Source: Clostridiales bacterium Firm_05
GTDB taxonomy: Bacteria; Bacillota; Clostridia; Oscillospirales; Ruminococcaceae
Length of the DNA stretch: 59,106 bases
Assembly (NCBI GenBank): GCA_001604035.1
Contig: LVAK01000020.1
Coordinates: forward strand, 1 to 59,106
Direction: 5' to 3'
A program made the position numbers and the translations under genes. The notes below the pieces were generated by a model. That model was not told the origin of the DNA, ran no database searches, and saw only the letters and a program-made list of their open reading frames with translations. Within the stretch, counting starts at the first letter, position 1, and every line of letters begins with the position of its first letter. Below are positions 1 through 9,086 of the stretch, piece after piece.

Positions 1-741
1 AACGGTCCGGTGCTGATGACCACAAACTGCATCGTTCCGCCGAAGGACAGCTACAAGGACAGGCTTTGGACAACAGGTGCCGCAGGCTATCCGGGCTGTA
101 AGCATATTGACGCACCTTACGGCGAAGTCAAGGACTTTTCACCGATTATCGAACAGGCTAAAAAATGTCCTCCGCCGACTGAACTCGAAACCGGCTCTAT
201 TATCGGCGGCTTTGCCCATGAACAGGTATTTGCACTTGCCGATACAGTTGTAGAAGCTGTAAAATCGGGGGCTATCCGCAAATTCGTAGTCATGGCAGGC
301 TGTGACGGCAGGGCGAAGTCCAGAAGCTACTATCAGGAATTTGCTGAGAAGCTGCCAAAAGATACAGTTATTCTCACCGCAGGCTGTGCGAAGTACAAGT
401 ATAACAAGCTCGACTTAGGCGACATCGGCGGTATTCCCAGAGTGCTTGATGCAGGACAGTGCAACGATTCTTATTCACTTGCTCTTATCGCCCTGAAGCT
501 GAAAGAGGTGTTCGGACTTGACGATGTGAACGAACTGCCTATTGTCTATAATATTGCGTGGTATGAGCAGAAAGCCGTTATCGTACTGCTGGCTCTGCTG
601 TATCTCGGTGTTAAGAATATCCACCTCGGGCCAACTCTGCCTGCGTTCCTGTCTCCGAATGTGGCAAAGGTTCTTGTGGACAGTTTCGGCATTGCGGGTA
701 TTACGAATGTTGACGATGATATGAGGATATTCGGCTTATGA
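1..741 (+). CDS. hcp: Hydroxylamine reductase / hybrid cluster protein, C-terminal part (5' end outside window)
   Basis: ORF open toward window start; [51 protein letters not shown] and [10 protein letters not shown] are typical of the Hcp C-terminus. Confidence 0.93.
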   Translation, partial: NGPVLMTTNCIVPPKDSYKDRLWTTGAAGYPGCKHIDAPYGEVKDFSPIIEQAKKCPPPTELETGSIIGGFAHEQVFALADTVVEAVKSGAIRKFVVMAGCDGRAKSRSYYQEFAEKLPKDTVILTAGCAKYKYNKLDLGDIGGIPRVLDAGQCNDSYSLALIALKLKEVFGLDDVNELPIVYNIAWYEQKAVIVLLALLYLGVKNIHLGPTLPAFLSPNVAKVLVDSFGIAGITNVDDDMRIFGL

Positions 742-1215
742 GAAGAAAAGACCGTGAAGTGATTGATTTTAGAAAGACCTCCTTGACATAGTTCATCTGA
801 AATAAAAAAAGCTCCTCAGCGACCTGTTTTTATACAGGCTCAGTGAGAAGCGATGTGCAATATTCAATTTTTAGGCATAAAAATAGCGGACAGCGCTTCT
901 GTTATGAAACACCGTCCGCTTTTGTCCATTATTCAGTTTGCTTGTCAACAGGCTTTCTACCGTTTGTTTTAGGGTTTCTACCAACCTTGACGGCGGTAGA
1001 ATTCTACCAGTTTTTCTGCCAAAAATCTGCATTTTGATGATTTTTCAGAAACAGCGCAGTTACGCAGTTTTCCATGTTTCTACCCTCAAAAATGCTGATT
1101 TTACGGTGATTTGGTAAAACTTGGCGATAGATTACGATAATTGGCGATAAAGTGGTGATACTATACCACAACAGAGCGGTTTAATCAAGAGTTTTATCTC
1201 GGAAATCTCTATTGA

Positions 1216-2547
1216 TTACAAAAACGGAGTCATATATATTGGCAGACAGAACAAATCATGGTCCTTGCAATAATCCTTTGTATATACAAGATATTTCCAT
1301 AGTATCCTGTTTGAATATTTCTCTGAAAATTTATCCATTGAAGTATGAGATTTGTATCCCGATGATTTCACCTCTATTGGACATATCTTATTCTTCCGTG
1401 CAAGAAGAAAATCTATTTCATAATTATGACGTGACTCTTCGTTCATAAATGTATGGTAAAACAGCTCATTGCCGTTTGCCGTCAGTATCTGTGCAACGAT
1501 ATTTTCATATAAATAGCCAAGATTGGCAGACAGTTTATCACTAAGCAGTTTTTCGTATATATCATTTTCAGTAAAATCTCTGTCTTTAAACATCAATGTC
1601 GTAAACAATCCTGTATCACATATAAACATCTTGAATTTTGTCAGATCTTTGTTTGAGGACATACCAACATTAGGATCATTCGCATGATATGAAACGAGAA
1701 CTGTTCGTGAATCCTTCATTTCCGCAATGAGCTGAAGAACGTCTTCTGCACGAGTATTGTCGCTTAACACACTGCTGACCTGATACCGAGATGCATTTTT
1801 ATTGAGCTGTGCAGGTATGGACTCAAACATCAGCGAAGCCCGTCCTGTTGGATCAATCTTCATAAAATCATCTTTGTAAAGATTGAGGATATCCCGTTTT
1901 ACCATATCCACCATTTTAAAATTATTAGTTGTGATATACTCATTTATTGCCTGCGGCATACCTCCGACAAGCATATACAATCTGAAACTGCGTAAAAGCT
2001 GTCGGTTCATTTGCTGCCCAAGAGGCTTTCCTAATTCATAGAATTTTTTTATCAATTGAAAACTTGTATTATCGCCTACAGCCCACAGGAACTCCTCGTA
2101 ATCCATAGGATACATATTTATTCTGCGTTCTTCACTTGGGATAACTATGTTGCTGACATTCTTTTTTATGGATATAAGAGAGCCTGTTTCAATGTAATCA
2201 TATCTATGATCTTTAACGAGATGCTTTATCGCCTGACGCGCAAGCGGACAACGCTGTACTTCGTCAAATATTATCAGGGATTTTCTTTCAATCAAGTCGA
2301 CCTTGTACTGTAACTGCAACTGTAAAAAAAGATAATCAAGGTCTGAAACATCTTCAAACAACTCTATAGTAGCCTTTGAAGCAATAGAAAAATCGATGAT
2401 GATATAACTTTCGTATTCGTTGCTGCCAAATTCTTCGGCAACCGTAGACTTACCTATTCGCCTTGCACCCTCTATAAGAAGCGCAGTTCGTCCATTTGAT
2501 TCACGCTTCCATTCCAACAATTTATCATATATTTTACGTTTAAACAT
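1216..2547 (-). CDS. AAA ATPase, DUF4143-type
   Basis: Walker A-like EGARRIGKSTVAEEF, LIIFDEVQRCP, C-terminal nuclease-like EIDFLLARKNKICPIEVKSS. Start set at MFKRK (codon 33 of ORF), preceded by GAGGTGCAATA. Confidence 0.85.
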   Translation of the reverse strand: MFKRKIYDKLLEWKRESNGRTALLIEGARRIGKSTVAEEFGSNEYESYIIIDFSIASKATIELFEDVSDLDYLFLQLQLQYKVDLIERKSLIIFDEVQRCPLARQAIKHLVKDHRYDYIETGSLISIKKNVSNIVIPSEERRINMYPMDYEEFLWAVGDNTSFQLIKKFYELGKPLGQQMNRQLLRSFRLYMLVGGMPQAINEYITTNNFKMVDMVKRDILNLYKDDFMKIDPTGRASLMFESIPAQLNKNASRYQVSSVLSDNTRAEDVLQLIAEMKDSRTVLVSYHANDPNVGMSSNKDLTKFKMFICDTGLFTTLMFKDRDFTENDIYEKLLSDKLSANLGYLYENIVAQILTANGNELFYHTFMNEESRHNYEIDFLLARKNKICPIEVKSSGYKSHTSMDKFSEKYSNRILWKYLVYTKDYCKDHDLFCLPIYMTPFL

Positions 2548-2729
2548 TATTGCACCTCGCAATTTGATTGATAGCCTTTTCGCAAATTGTTTCAAGCAGT
2601 TTTTCCACGAAATCGCAAATTGTTTTTTGCCATTATACCTCATAATCGCAAAAATGTCAAGTGCCTAAAGGAAATTCCCTATGTTCATATTGACTTTTAT
2701 ACAAAATTAGGATATAATACATTTAACAG

Positions 2730-2771
2730 AACCCGACACGCCTCTAAGCTATGCGTACCATGTCGGGTCGT
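2730..2771. terminator. Inverted repeat ACCCGACA...TGTCGGGT, possible bidirectional terminator
   Basis: 8-bp stem between the convergent side of the DUF6076-like gene and the ATPase promoter region. Confidence 0.45.
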
Positions 2772-2800
2772 TTAATTATTCTAGATTATAGGATATATTA

Positions 2801-3952
2801 TTATACCCTGATCAACTTCTGATACTCTTCCATCTCCAGCTCGCCGTCGGCAGCTTTAGTTCGCAGCTCAATAGCGTAGTCGCCCCACTCAGAAAACTCA
2901 GCCTTTGTCATTTTACCTTTCATGAAGCGAGCGTAGTGCTGTTTGTAGCCACGGTTATATATCTCCCAGATAGGATCGCTCTTGAGTTTCTCCTTGAAGT
3001 TGTGGCTCATTGCATGGTCGCGGCAGGTCTTCGGAGGATTGCTGCTGATAAGTCTTTTGCAGAAGTGTGAGAACGTTGTATTTTTCATAATGAACCAGCG
3101 ACCGCAGTTTTTGCAACGCACAGGCATGAACTTTTCCTCGATACACTTGAACAATTCAAAATACAGAAAGGCTCCCAGCGATGTGAAACGGTAGGTCTCA
3201 CAGAGTATGGGACCTTTTTTCGTGTCGATGACTGTGTGTCCCATGCACATACTGCCGCTCGAAATAACGCCAGTATATTTCTGAAATGTGTCTATAACTT
3301 TCTGAGTTGTCGGATAACTGTTGTGGTCACAGAGCTCGTCCGCGAACGGCATAAAAATATTCTTGACTCGGATAATATCTTCAATAAAAGTTGCAAACTC
3401 ATTCATCATTTGCTCGATACAAGTTGTAAAGTCGGCGGCGTCTTTTCTGTTCTCGTAGTTACTGAAAACTTTCTTGCTGTCGAATTCGTAATCCGATAAC
3501 ACTCGCAGCTCGTTCAAGTCCTCCGTGATATACATTTCCTCATAGGACACAGGAGTACTCTCTGCGTTGACAAAGTGTTCGTTGTAGTCATCGACTTCAA
3601 ACTCCGAGTCTTCATAGAAAGGCTCGTCAAAGATGTCGTTGTAATATGCGAACAGATTTCTCAGCAGACCATGTTTGAAATGTTTTGTGTCGTAGGGCGG
3701 AAGTGACTTTGCAATGTCCATGATGCTATCGTATGTGAATTCTATTTCCTGTGCACACTTTCCTATGTCAGCAGGACAGAACAAGGAACTGATGTTCAGC
3801 TCAGACTTTGCACGTTCGCATACGTCAAAAAGTTCGCCTAAGTCATAAAAATTCATTGAAAAATAGAGCAGAAGTATCTCTCCGAGCGGATAAACTCTGC
3901 CGTCGGAAAGATATATTTTTCTGTCATGGTAGTGTGCTTCTATCTCAAACAT
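2801..3952 (-). CDS. DUF6076-like protein with C-terminal zinc-binding motif
   Basis: 383 aa; CKNCGRWFIMKNTTFSHFCKRL zinc-ribbon-like motif; SD upstream of the ATG. Confidence 0.6.
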   Translation of the reverse strand: MFEIEAHYHDRKIYLSDGRVYPLGEILLLYFSMNFYDLGELFDVCERAKSELNISSLFCPADIGKCAQEIEFTYDSIMDIAKSLPPYDTKHFKHGLLRNLFAYYNDIFDEPFYEDSEFEVDDYNEHFVNAESTPVSYEEMYITEDLNELRVLSDYEFDSKKVFSNYENRKDAADFTTCIEQMMNEFATFIEDIIRVKNIFMPFADELCDHNSYPTTQKVIDTFQKYTGVISSGSMCMGHTVIDTKKGPILCETYRFTSLGAFLYFELFKCIEEKFMPVRCKNCGRWFIMKNTTFSHFCKRLISSNPPKTCRDHAMSHNFKEKLKSDPIWEIYNRGYKQHYARFMKGKMTKAEFSEWGDYAIELRTKAADGELEMEEYQKLIRV

Positions 3953-4212
3953 AATAACTCCTTTCAGAAATAGTGTTCTATTTCGTCAGAGCACATAATA
4001 CTGCGGTTCGCTTTGGAAACAGCTGTATAAAAAGCCCAAAACCAAAGTTTACAATTTGTTCATAAAAATAGATTATAGATTGAACTCGGTAGAGATAGTA
4101 TACTATATCTATTGACTTTTGTCAAGAGCGCGTGTATACTGAATGCAGTTAAGACGTCCGGACAACTCTTGACATCACAAGTAAAAACTCGAAACGCGAA
4201 AGGAAGATGTAG

Positions 4213-4578
4213 ATGAAAGATTTGAACGTTATCAACTGCACAGCATACTCTAACGGTGTCAATTCACCGCTGGAGTATCTCAACATCACTACGCCTGCCG
4301 AGTTCAAGGTGGTGATGGACTTACTCTGTTACTACGATAGTGAAAAGAAAACCTCGACCATAAGCCGCACAGGTATTGCAAGAGACACTGCAATGTCGGT
4401 GAGTAACGTTGAGCGCGCACTGAAAACTCTTACGCAGAAGGACATCATTCGTATTCACAACAACTATGCCGACAATGGACGTCAGGTCGAGAACTCTTAC
4501 GAAGTCGCATTCCTGAACTATGACATTGACGAGGACAAGCTCCGCGACGCAGAGTTGGCATTGAAATTTAAAAGCTGA
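4213..4578 (+). CDS. Small winged-helix (replication/regulatory) protein
   Basis: TPAEFKVVMDLLCYYD...ISRTGIARDTAMSVSNVERALKTLTQKDIIRIH; SD GGAAGATGTAG. Confidence 0.6.
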   Translation: MKDLNVINCTAYSNGVNSPLEYLNITTPAEFKVVMDLLCYYDSEKKTSTISRTGIARDTAMSVSNVERALKTLTQKDIIRIHNNYADNGRQVENSYEVAFLNYDIDEDKLRDAELALKFKS

Positions 4579-5360
4579 TTGTCATAGGGGCTGTGTCATG
4601 ATGTCATAGGCTTATATATTAAGTATACAAGATAATATATTATTATAGCTAAGAAGGAAGATATATATTACTTGATAGCTATAATAAAACAAGCGCCTTC
4701 TTTTCTTTGCAATAATAACTGTAACAGTAACCGTGTAAAGAATGATTATCCGAAACAGGCGCAGAAAGCCCCTTTTTAGCCGCCTTCAAAACCAAAATAG
4801 TATAGCTACCCCACCGCTCCCGTTGAACGCGATTGTCGCGCAACGTGGAGCGAGTGTGGGGGTATAACACAAATACTGTTGGCAGAGAAAAAGTGGCGGC
4901 GGTGACAAAAAGTCTTCCCTTTTGGGAAGGCAAGCATCGCAGCTGGCATTCCGCCTGCCGCTGAAACGGGAGAACCCGTGCCCCTTTTCGAGTGGGTTTC
5001 CAGTTTGCAGGTTAAAGGCTGGGCTCATTCGAGCCCGCCAAACCACATCGGACGGGCAAAGCCCGCCGAATATTCGGCGTTTGTTGCAACATGAGAGCAG
5101 ACGTCTTTCTTGCCAAGTTCACAGAAAGCAGGCGTCTTTTTTCGGAAATATCCCAGATGTAGGCTATGATTAGGGATGTTTGGCAGGCGTCTACACAGCA
5201 AAATAGCCAATATGAGAGGAGTGATATAGATACAACTGGGCCAACCCGAAAGGGAGTCCAAAAAAGTCTGGGCTGGTAACACGCAGGCTCAGCAAAGACG
5301 GTGCGATAAGATTTTGTACCTGTGAATTTTGAATTGAATAGTTTTAGAGGAGGCGGATGT

Positions 5361-5585
5361 ATGAGCGTAAAACTTGAGAAACCTCATTGCAGTGAAGATC
5401 CCGAGGTACAGTCCGTATTGCATCACGACTGTACTGTTGACGGTGTCACCTATCGTGTTTGGTCTGCTTTCCTCGGCAGGAAAAGGGCTGAAGAGTCACT
5501 CGGAGAACTTATGCTCCGACAGCTCGAAAGGGGTGATGAAAAGCCTGCCGCAGATGCAAAGCAGACCGAGAGCGAGTCGGCGTAA
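5361..5585 (+). CDS. TnpW-like transposon-encoded small protein
   Basis: Start ATGAGCGTAAAA after GAGGAGGCGG; VDGVTYRVWSAFLGRKRAEESLGELMLRQLER resembles small ORFs preceding large serine recombinases in Tn4451-like elements. Confidence 0.5.
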   Translation: MSVKLEKPHCSEDPEVQSVLHHDCTVDGVTYRVWSAFLGRKRAEESLGELMLRQLERGDEKPAADAKQTESESA

Positions 5586-5705
5586 AAGTCGGAAAATGTT
5601 TTTTGTGCAGTCCTACGAAATCAGCCGAATGCACTGGATTCCGAAACGGATATGTGGTATACTGTCCGTGTAAGGATCTGCTGCACGGCTGAGAAAGGAG
5701 TTTTA

Positions 5706-7334
5706 ATGAAAAACAAACAGCCTAAAAAAGCAGCACTGTATTGCAGGCTCTCGGTCGATGACGGGCGAATGGGCGAAAGCGTCAGCATTGGCTCGCAAAA
5801 ATTATTACTGGAGCAGTACTGCAAGGATCATGCAATAGATAATTATGAAGTGTACGATGACGACGGATACAGCGGCACAAACTTCGATCGCCCGGCGTTC
5901 CAGAGAATGTATGAGGACATTCAGAATGGGCTGATAGATACTGTCCTTGTAAAAGACCAGTCACGATTCGGAAGGTCGTATATCGAAGTCGGAATGTACG
6001 TCGAAAAGTTCAAGGAGCTCGGAGTTCGGTTCATTGCTGTGAGCGACAACTACGACTCCATGAAAAATGAAAACGATATGATGTTCCCGATGAGGAATGT
6101 GCTGAACGATTACTTCGCGCGCGAGGCTTCGCTCAAAACGAGAACAGCGAAGAAAGCTAAGGCGAAGGCTGGACAGTACATCGGTTCAAAGCCGCCCTTC
6201 GGTTACAAGCTCGATCCCAACGACAGACATCACCTTGTGATTGACGAGCCTGCCGCTGAGACGGTACGCAGGATATTCAGAATGGCAGCACAGGGTATCG
6301 GCTTCAATAAGACAACAAAGATATTCCGCGAGGAAAAGGTTCTCACTCCTATTGCGTACTTCAATCTCCATAATCCCGATTACTTCAAGTCGGATTACTG
6401 GCGGAGAGAATTCGACTGGCACGTAACTTCCATCCGAGTGATACTTGAGAATGAGGTCTATCTCGGTAAGCTGGTCTACGGAAAACGGAAAAACGTATCC
6501 ATGAAAAGCAAGAAGAAGGTGTTCTGTCCGCGCGAAGAATGGATAATAGTTGAGAACTGTCACGAACCGATAATCTCTCAGGAGCTGTGGGACGACGCAC
6601 ACAGAATGATGAGCGTTAAACGCCGCGCGACTAAAACAGGAGAGTTCCAGATATTCGCCGGACACCTGTACTGTGCGGACTGCGGTCATGCGCTCACCTA
6701 CTCTCAGAAGCAGCGCCGAGACGGTACATACCACGGAGCATACTCATGCTGGTTGTACAAAACTCACGGCAAGGAATACTGTGCATCGCATTACATCAAC
6801 TACGATGTTATTTATGACATCGTTCTTAAAGATATGCGGCGAGTGCTGAAGTCGTATCGTAAAAACAAAGATGAGTTCAGAGCCTTCCTTAACAACAAAA
6901 GCAGCGGCATCAGCAGCCAAAGGATAGTGCAGCTGAAAACCGAACTTAAAAAATCGCAGGGCAGAATAGAAGAGCTTAATCATCTGCTCAACAAGCTCTA
7001 TGAGGACAATGCGCTCGGAAAGCTGCCTGACGACCGTTACGTTCAGATGTCAAACAGGTTTGAAAGTGAACTTCATACGTTAATGACATCGGTATCAGGG
7101 ATAAACGAGGAGCTCAACAAGTATTCATTCCAGAACAATGAAACCGAAAAGTTTACAAAGATCATAGATCAGTACACTGACATAAAAGAGCTTGACTCTG
7201 AAATAATCAACGAGCTTATTGATAAGATATTAGTCCATCATAAGGAAGAAATTGACGGCAATACTTATCAGCAGGTCGAAATATACTATAAGTTTGTAGG
7301 CAATCTGGACAGAACCGCAAAAAATGCGGCATAA
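5706..7334 (+). CDS. Large serine recombinase (TnpX-like)
   Basis: KAALYCRLSVDDG...SVSIGSQKLLLEQYC, YDDDGYSGTNFDRPAFQRM, KDQSRFGRSYIEVGMY, zinc ribbon CADCGHAL..YSCWLYKTHGKEYCASHYI. Start at ATG after GAGAAAGGAG. Confidence 0.93.
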   Translation: MKNKQPKKAALYCRLSVDDGRMGESVSIGSQKLLLEQYCKDHAIDNYEVYDDDGYSGTNFDRPAFQRMYEDIQNGLIDTVLVKDQSRFGRSYIEVGMYVEKFKELGVRFIAVSDNYDSMKNENDMMFPMRNVLNDYFAREASLKTRTAKKAKAKAGQYIGSKPPFGYKLDPNDRHHLVIDEPAAETVRRIFRMAAQGIGFNKTTKIFREEKVLTPIAYFNLHNPDYFKSDYWRREFDWHVTSIRVILENEVYLGKLVYGKRKNVSMKSKKKVFCPREEWIIVENCHEPIISQELWDDAHRMMSVKRRATKTGEFQIFAGHLYCADCGHALTYSQKQRRDGTYHGAYSCWLYKTHGKEYCASHYINYDVIYDIVLKDMRRVLKSYRKNKDEFRAFLNNKSSGISSQRIVQLKTELKKSQGRIEELNHLLNKLYEDNALGKLPDDRYVQMSNRFESELHTLMTSVSGINEELNKYSFQNNETEKFTKIIDQYTDIKELDSEIINELIDKILVHHKEEIDGNTYQQVEIYYKFVGNLDRTAKNAA

Positions 7335-7340
7335 AGGCAA

Positions 7341-7409
7341 TAGAGGGAACATCCGTTCCCTCTATGTCCAAACACGTAGTCGCCCGTTCGAGCCGGGTCA
7401 CTAGCTCCA
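7341..7409 (+). other. Perfect 10-bp hairpin plus tRNA 3'-end-like sequence (T-arm, acceptor 3' strand, CCA); possible att or relic
   Basis: TAGAGGGAAC-ATCC-GTTCCCTCTA, then GCCCG-TTCGAGC-CGGGT and CACTAGC-T-CCA; no matching 5' tRNA half nearby. Confidence 0.5.
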
Positions 7410-7439
7410 TATCTATGTTACAAAATAGATCCCAAGCCA

Positions 7440-7468
7440 AAAACTCCCGATTTTTCGGGAGTTTTTGC
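7440..7468 (+). terminator. Rho-independent terminator
   Basis: AAAAACTCCCGATTTTTCGGGAGTTTTT hairpin. Confidence 0.7.
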
Positions 7469-7733
7469 GTATCAAAAAGAAAAAAATTTTTATGTGTTAC
7501 CGTAGATCCCAAACCGTAAAAATACGATTCTAACGCGCCAAAAAGCGTTTTGAGAGCTGATACAAAGGCGGTTAGGAATAAAAGTACGGAAAAGCTTAGA
7601 AAATAACCAAAAAACCGAATATAGAATTTTCAAACGATATAAAAGCCGATTTTGTTGGTTTCTCACAGAAGCCATACAGAGTCGGCTTTTTTGCATATAT
7701 AAATACTTTTATTAGACAAGGAGGTCGATAATA

Positions 7734-8729
7734 CTGGCATGGAAGAAAAAGCTTACGCCACAGCAGAAAGCTGAATACAAGGCTGAAAAGCGTGAGGAAA
7801 TGCAGAACTTATTCAAGAAGATTGATGACGGAGTTAAGGCAGTATTCAAGTCTGACAGCTACAAGGAATGTCTGCGGTATATGAGTAAGTTCACGAATTA
7901 CTCCGCCGGCAATTGTATTCTGATTATGCTTCAGAAGCCCGATGCAAGCCTCGTGGCGGCGTTTGGCAAGTGGAAGGAGCTCGGCAGGACTATCAACAAA
8001 GGAGAAAAAGGCATAGCGATACTTGCCCCTATGTCCTTTAAGTCAAAAGAACTCAAGGAGCAGCTTGTAAAGGATAGCAGCGGTAATCAGATATACAACG
8101 CTGATGGCAGCGAGAAAAAGGAGAAGGTCGAGGTTGAACAAACCTCCATAGGCTTCAAAAAGGTGTATGTTTTTGACGTATCACAGACCAGCGGTGAGCC
8201 AATACCCGAATACGTCCATGAGCTGAACGAGGCTGTCGAGGATGAGCACGTTGAAGCTGTAATTAATGCTGTTCATGATATAACTGGAATACATGTGGAT
8301 TTCGAGGATATCAGCAGCGGAGCAAAGGGATATTACAGCTACGGCGAACAGCGAATAGTTATACAGGAAAATCTCAGCGGCGCACAAGCCGTAAAGACTG
8401 CTATTCACGAATGCGCTCACGCCCGGCTGCACGATCCCGATAAAAAACTGCCAACTGCTGAATCTTCACGAAGTGATAAGGAAGTACAGGCTGAATCGGT
8501 AGCATATATCGTGGCTTCAAGATATGGCATTGACACAAGCGATTACAGTTTCCCATATATAGCCTCATGGAGTCAGGGAAAGCAGCTTGAACAGCTCAAC
8601 CGCTTTCTTAATGAGATACAGGAGACTGCACGGACGATATGTGATGCCATAGACACAGAGCTACAGGCTTTATCCGAAAACCAAACAGAAGAACTGACCG
8701 AGGACGAGTTTCTCGGTCTTGCTATGTAA
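7734..8729 (+). CDS. ArdC-like ssDNA-binding / zincin-like metallopeptidase domain protein
   Basis: FTNYSAGNCILIMLQKPDASLVAAFGKWKELGRTINKGEKGIAILAPM and HECAHARLHDP. Upstream codons read CTG-GCA-TGG-AAG-AAA-AAG (LAWKKKLTPQQKAEYKAEKREEMQ) after AAGGAGG, suggesting a non-ATG start; first ATG is 7800. Confidence 0.75.
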   Translation: MAWKKKLTPQQKAEYKAEKREEMQNLFKKIDDGVKAVFKSDSYKECLRYMSKFTNYSAGNCILIMLQKPDASLVAAFGKWKELGRTINKGEKGIAILAPMSFKSKELKEQLVKDSSGNQIYNADGSEKKEKVEVEQTSIGFKKVYVFDVSQTSGEPIPEYVHELNEAVEDEHVEAVINAVHDITGIHVDFEDISSGAKGYYSYGEQRIVIQENLSGAQAVKTAIHECAHARLHDPDKKLPTAESSRSDKEVQAESVAYIVASRYGIDTSDYSFPYIASWSQGKQLEQLNRFLNEIQETARTICDAIDTELQALSENQTEELTEDEFLGLAM

Positions 8730-8907
8730 TGAAGTCGACAAGAAAGGCAAGACTGTAAAGGTTGATGATCAAGAGCTTCAATGCTTCTATTATATTATAG
8801 GAATTCACTGTTTAATTACATTTTTATCCCTGAACCCATAAATAAAGACTTAGAGAACGAAACTATTTTTCAAAAATGCGCATATTTGGATATAAAAAGG
8901 AGTGCAT

Positions 8908-8967
8908 ATGAGCAAAGAATTCAAAAACAACGCAGCCGTAATAACAGGCGGCGCAAATTGTATTTGA
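8908..8967 (+). pseudogene. Remnant of short-chain dehydrogenase N-terminus
   Basis: AAGGAGTGCAT-ATG then MSKEFKNNAAVITGGANCI*; AAVITGGA is the SDR nucleotide-binding start, interrupted by a stop. Confidence 0.5.
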
Positions 8968-9000
8968 ATAGCTGAAAGCTTAAACAGCATATAAATAGAA

Positions 9001-9033
9001 CCGCAGGAGATTTTCCTGCGGCTTGATTTTTTA
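9001..9033 (+). terminator. Rho-independent terminator
   Basis: CCGCAGGAGATTTTCCTGCGG followed by T-rich tract. Confidence 0.7.
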
Positions 9034-9086
9034 TCCTAAGCGTTGTAATTGCAGATCAGCAGTTGATGAATGCCGCATACCGTTCA

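Noticed and set aside
7216-7512. Minus-strand 98-aa ORF (MELVTRLERATTCL...)
   Set aside because: Translation of the antisense of a tRNA-like segment; such ORFs are typical artefacts.
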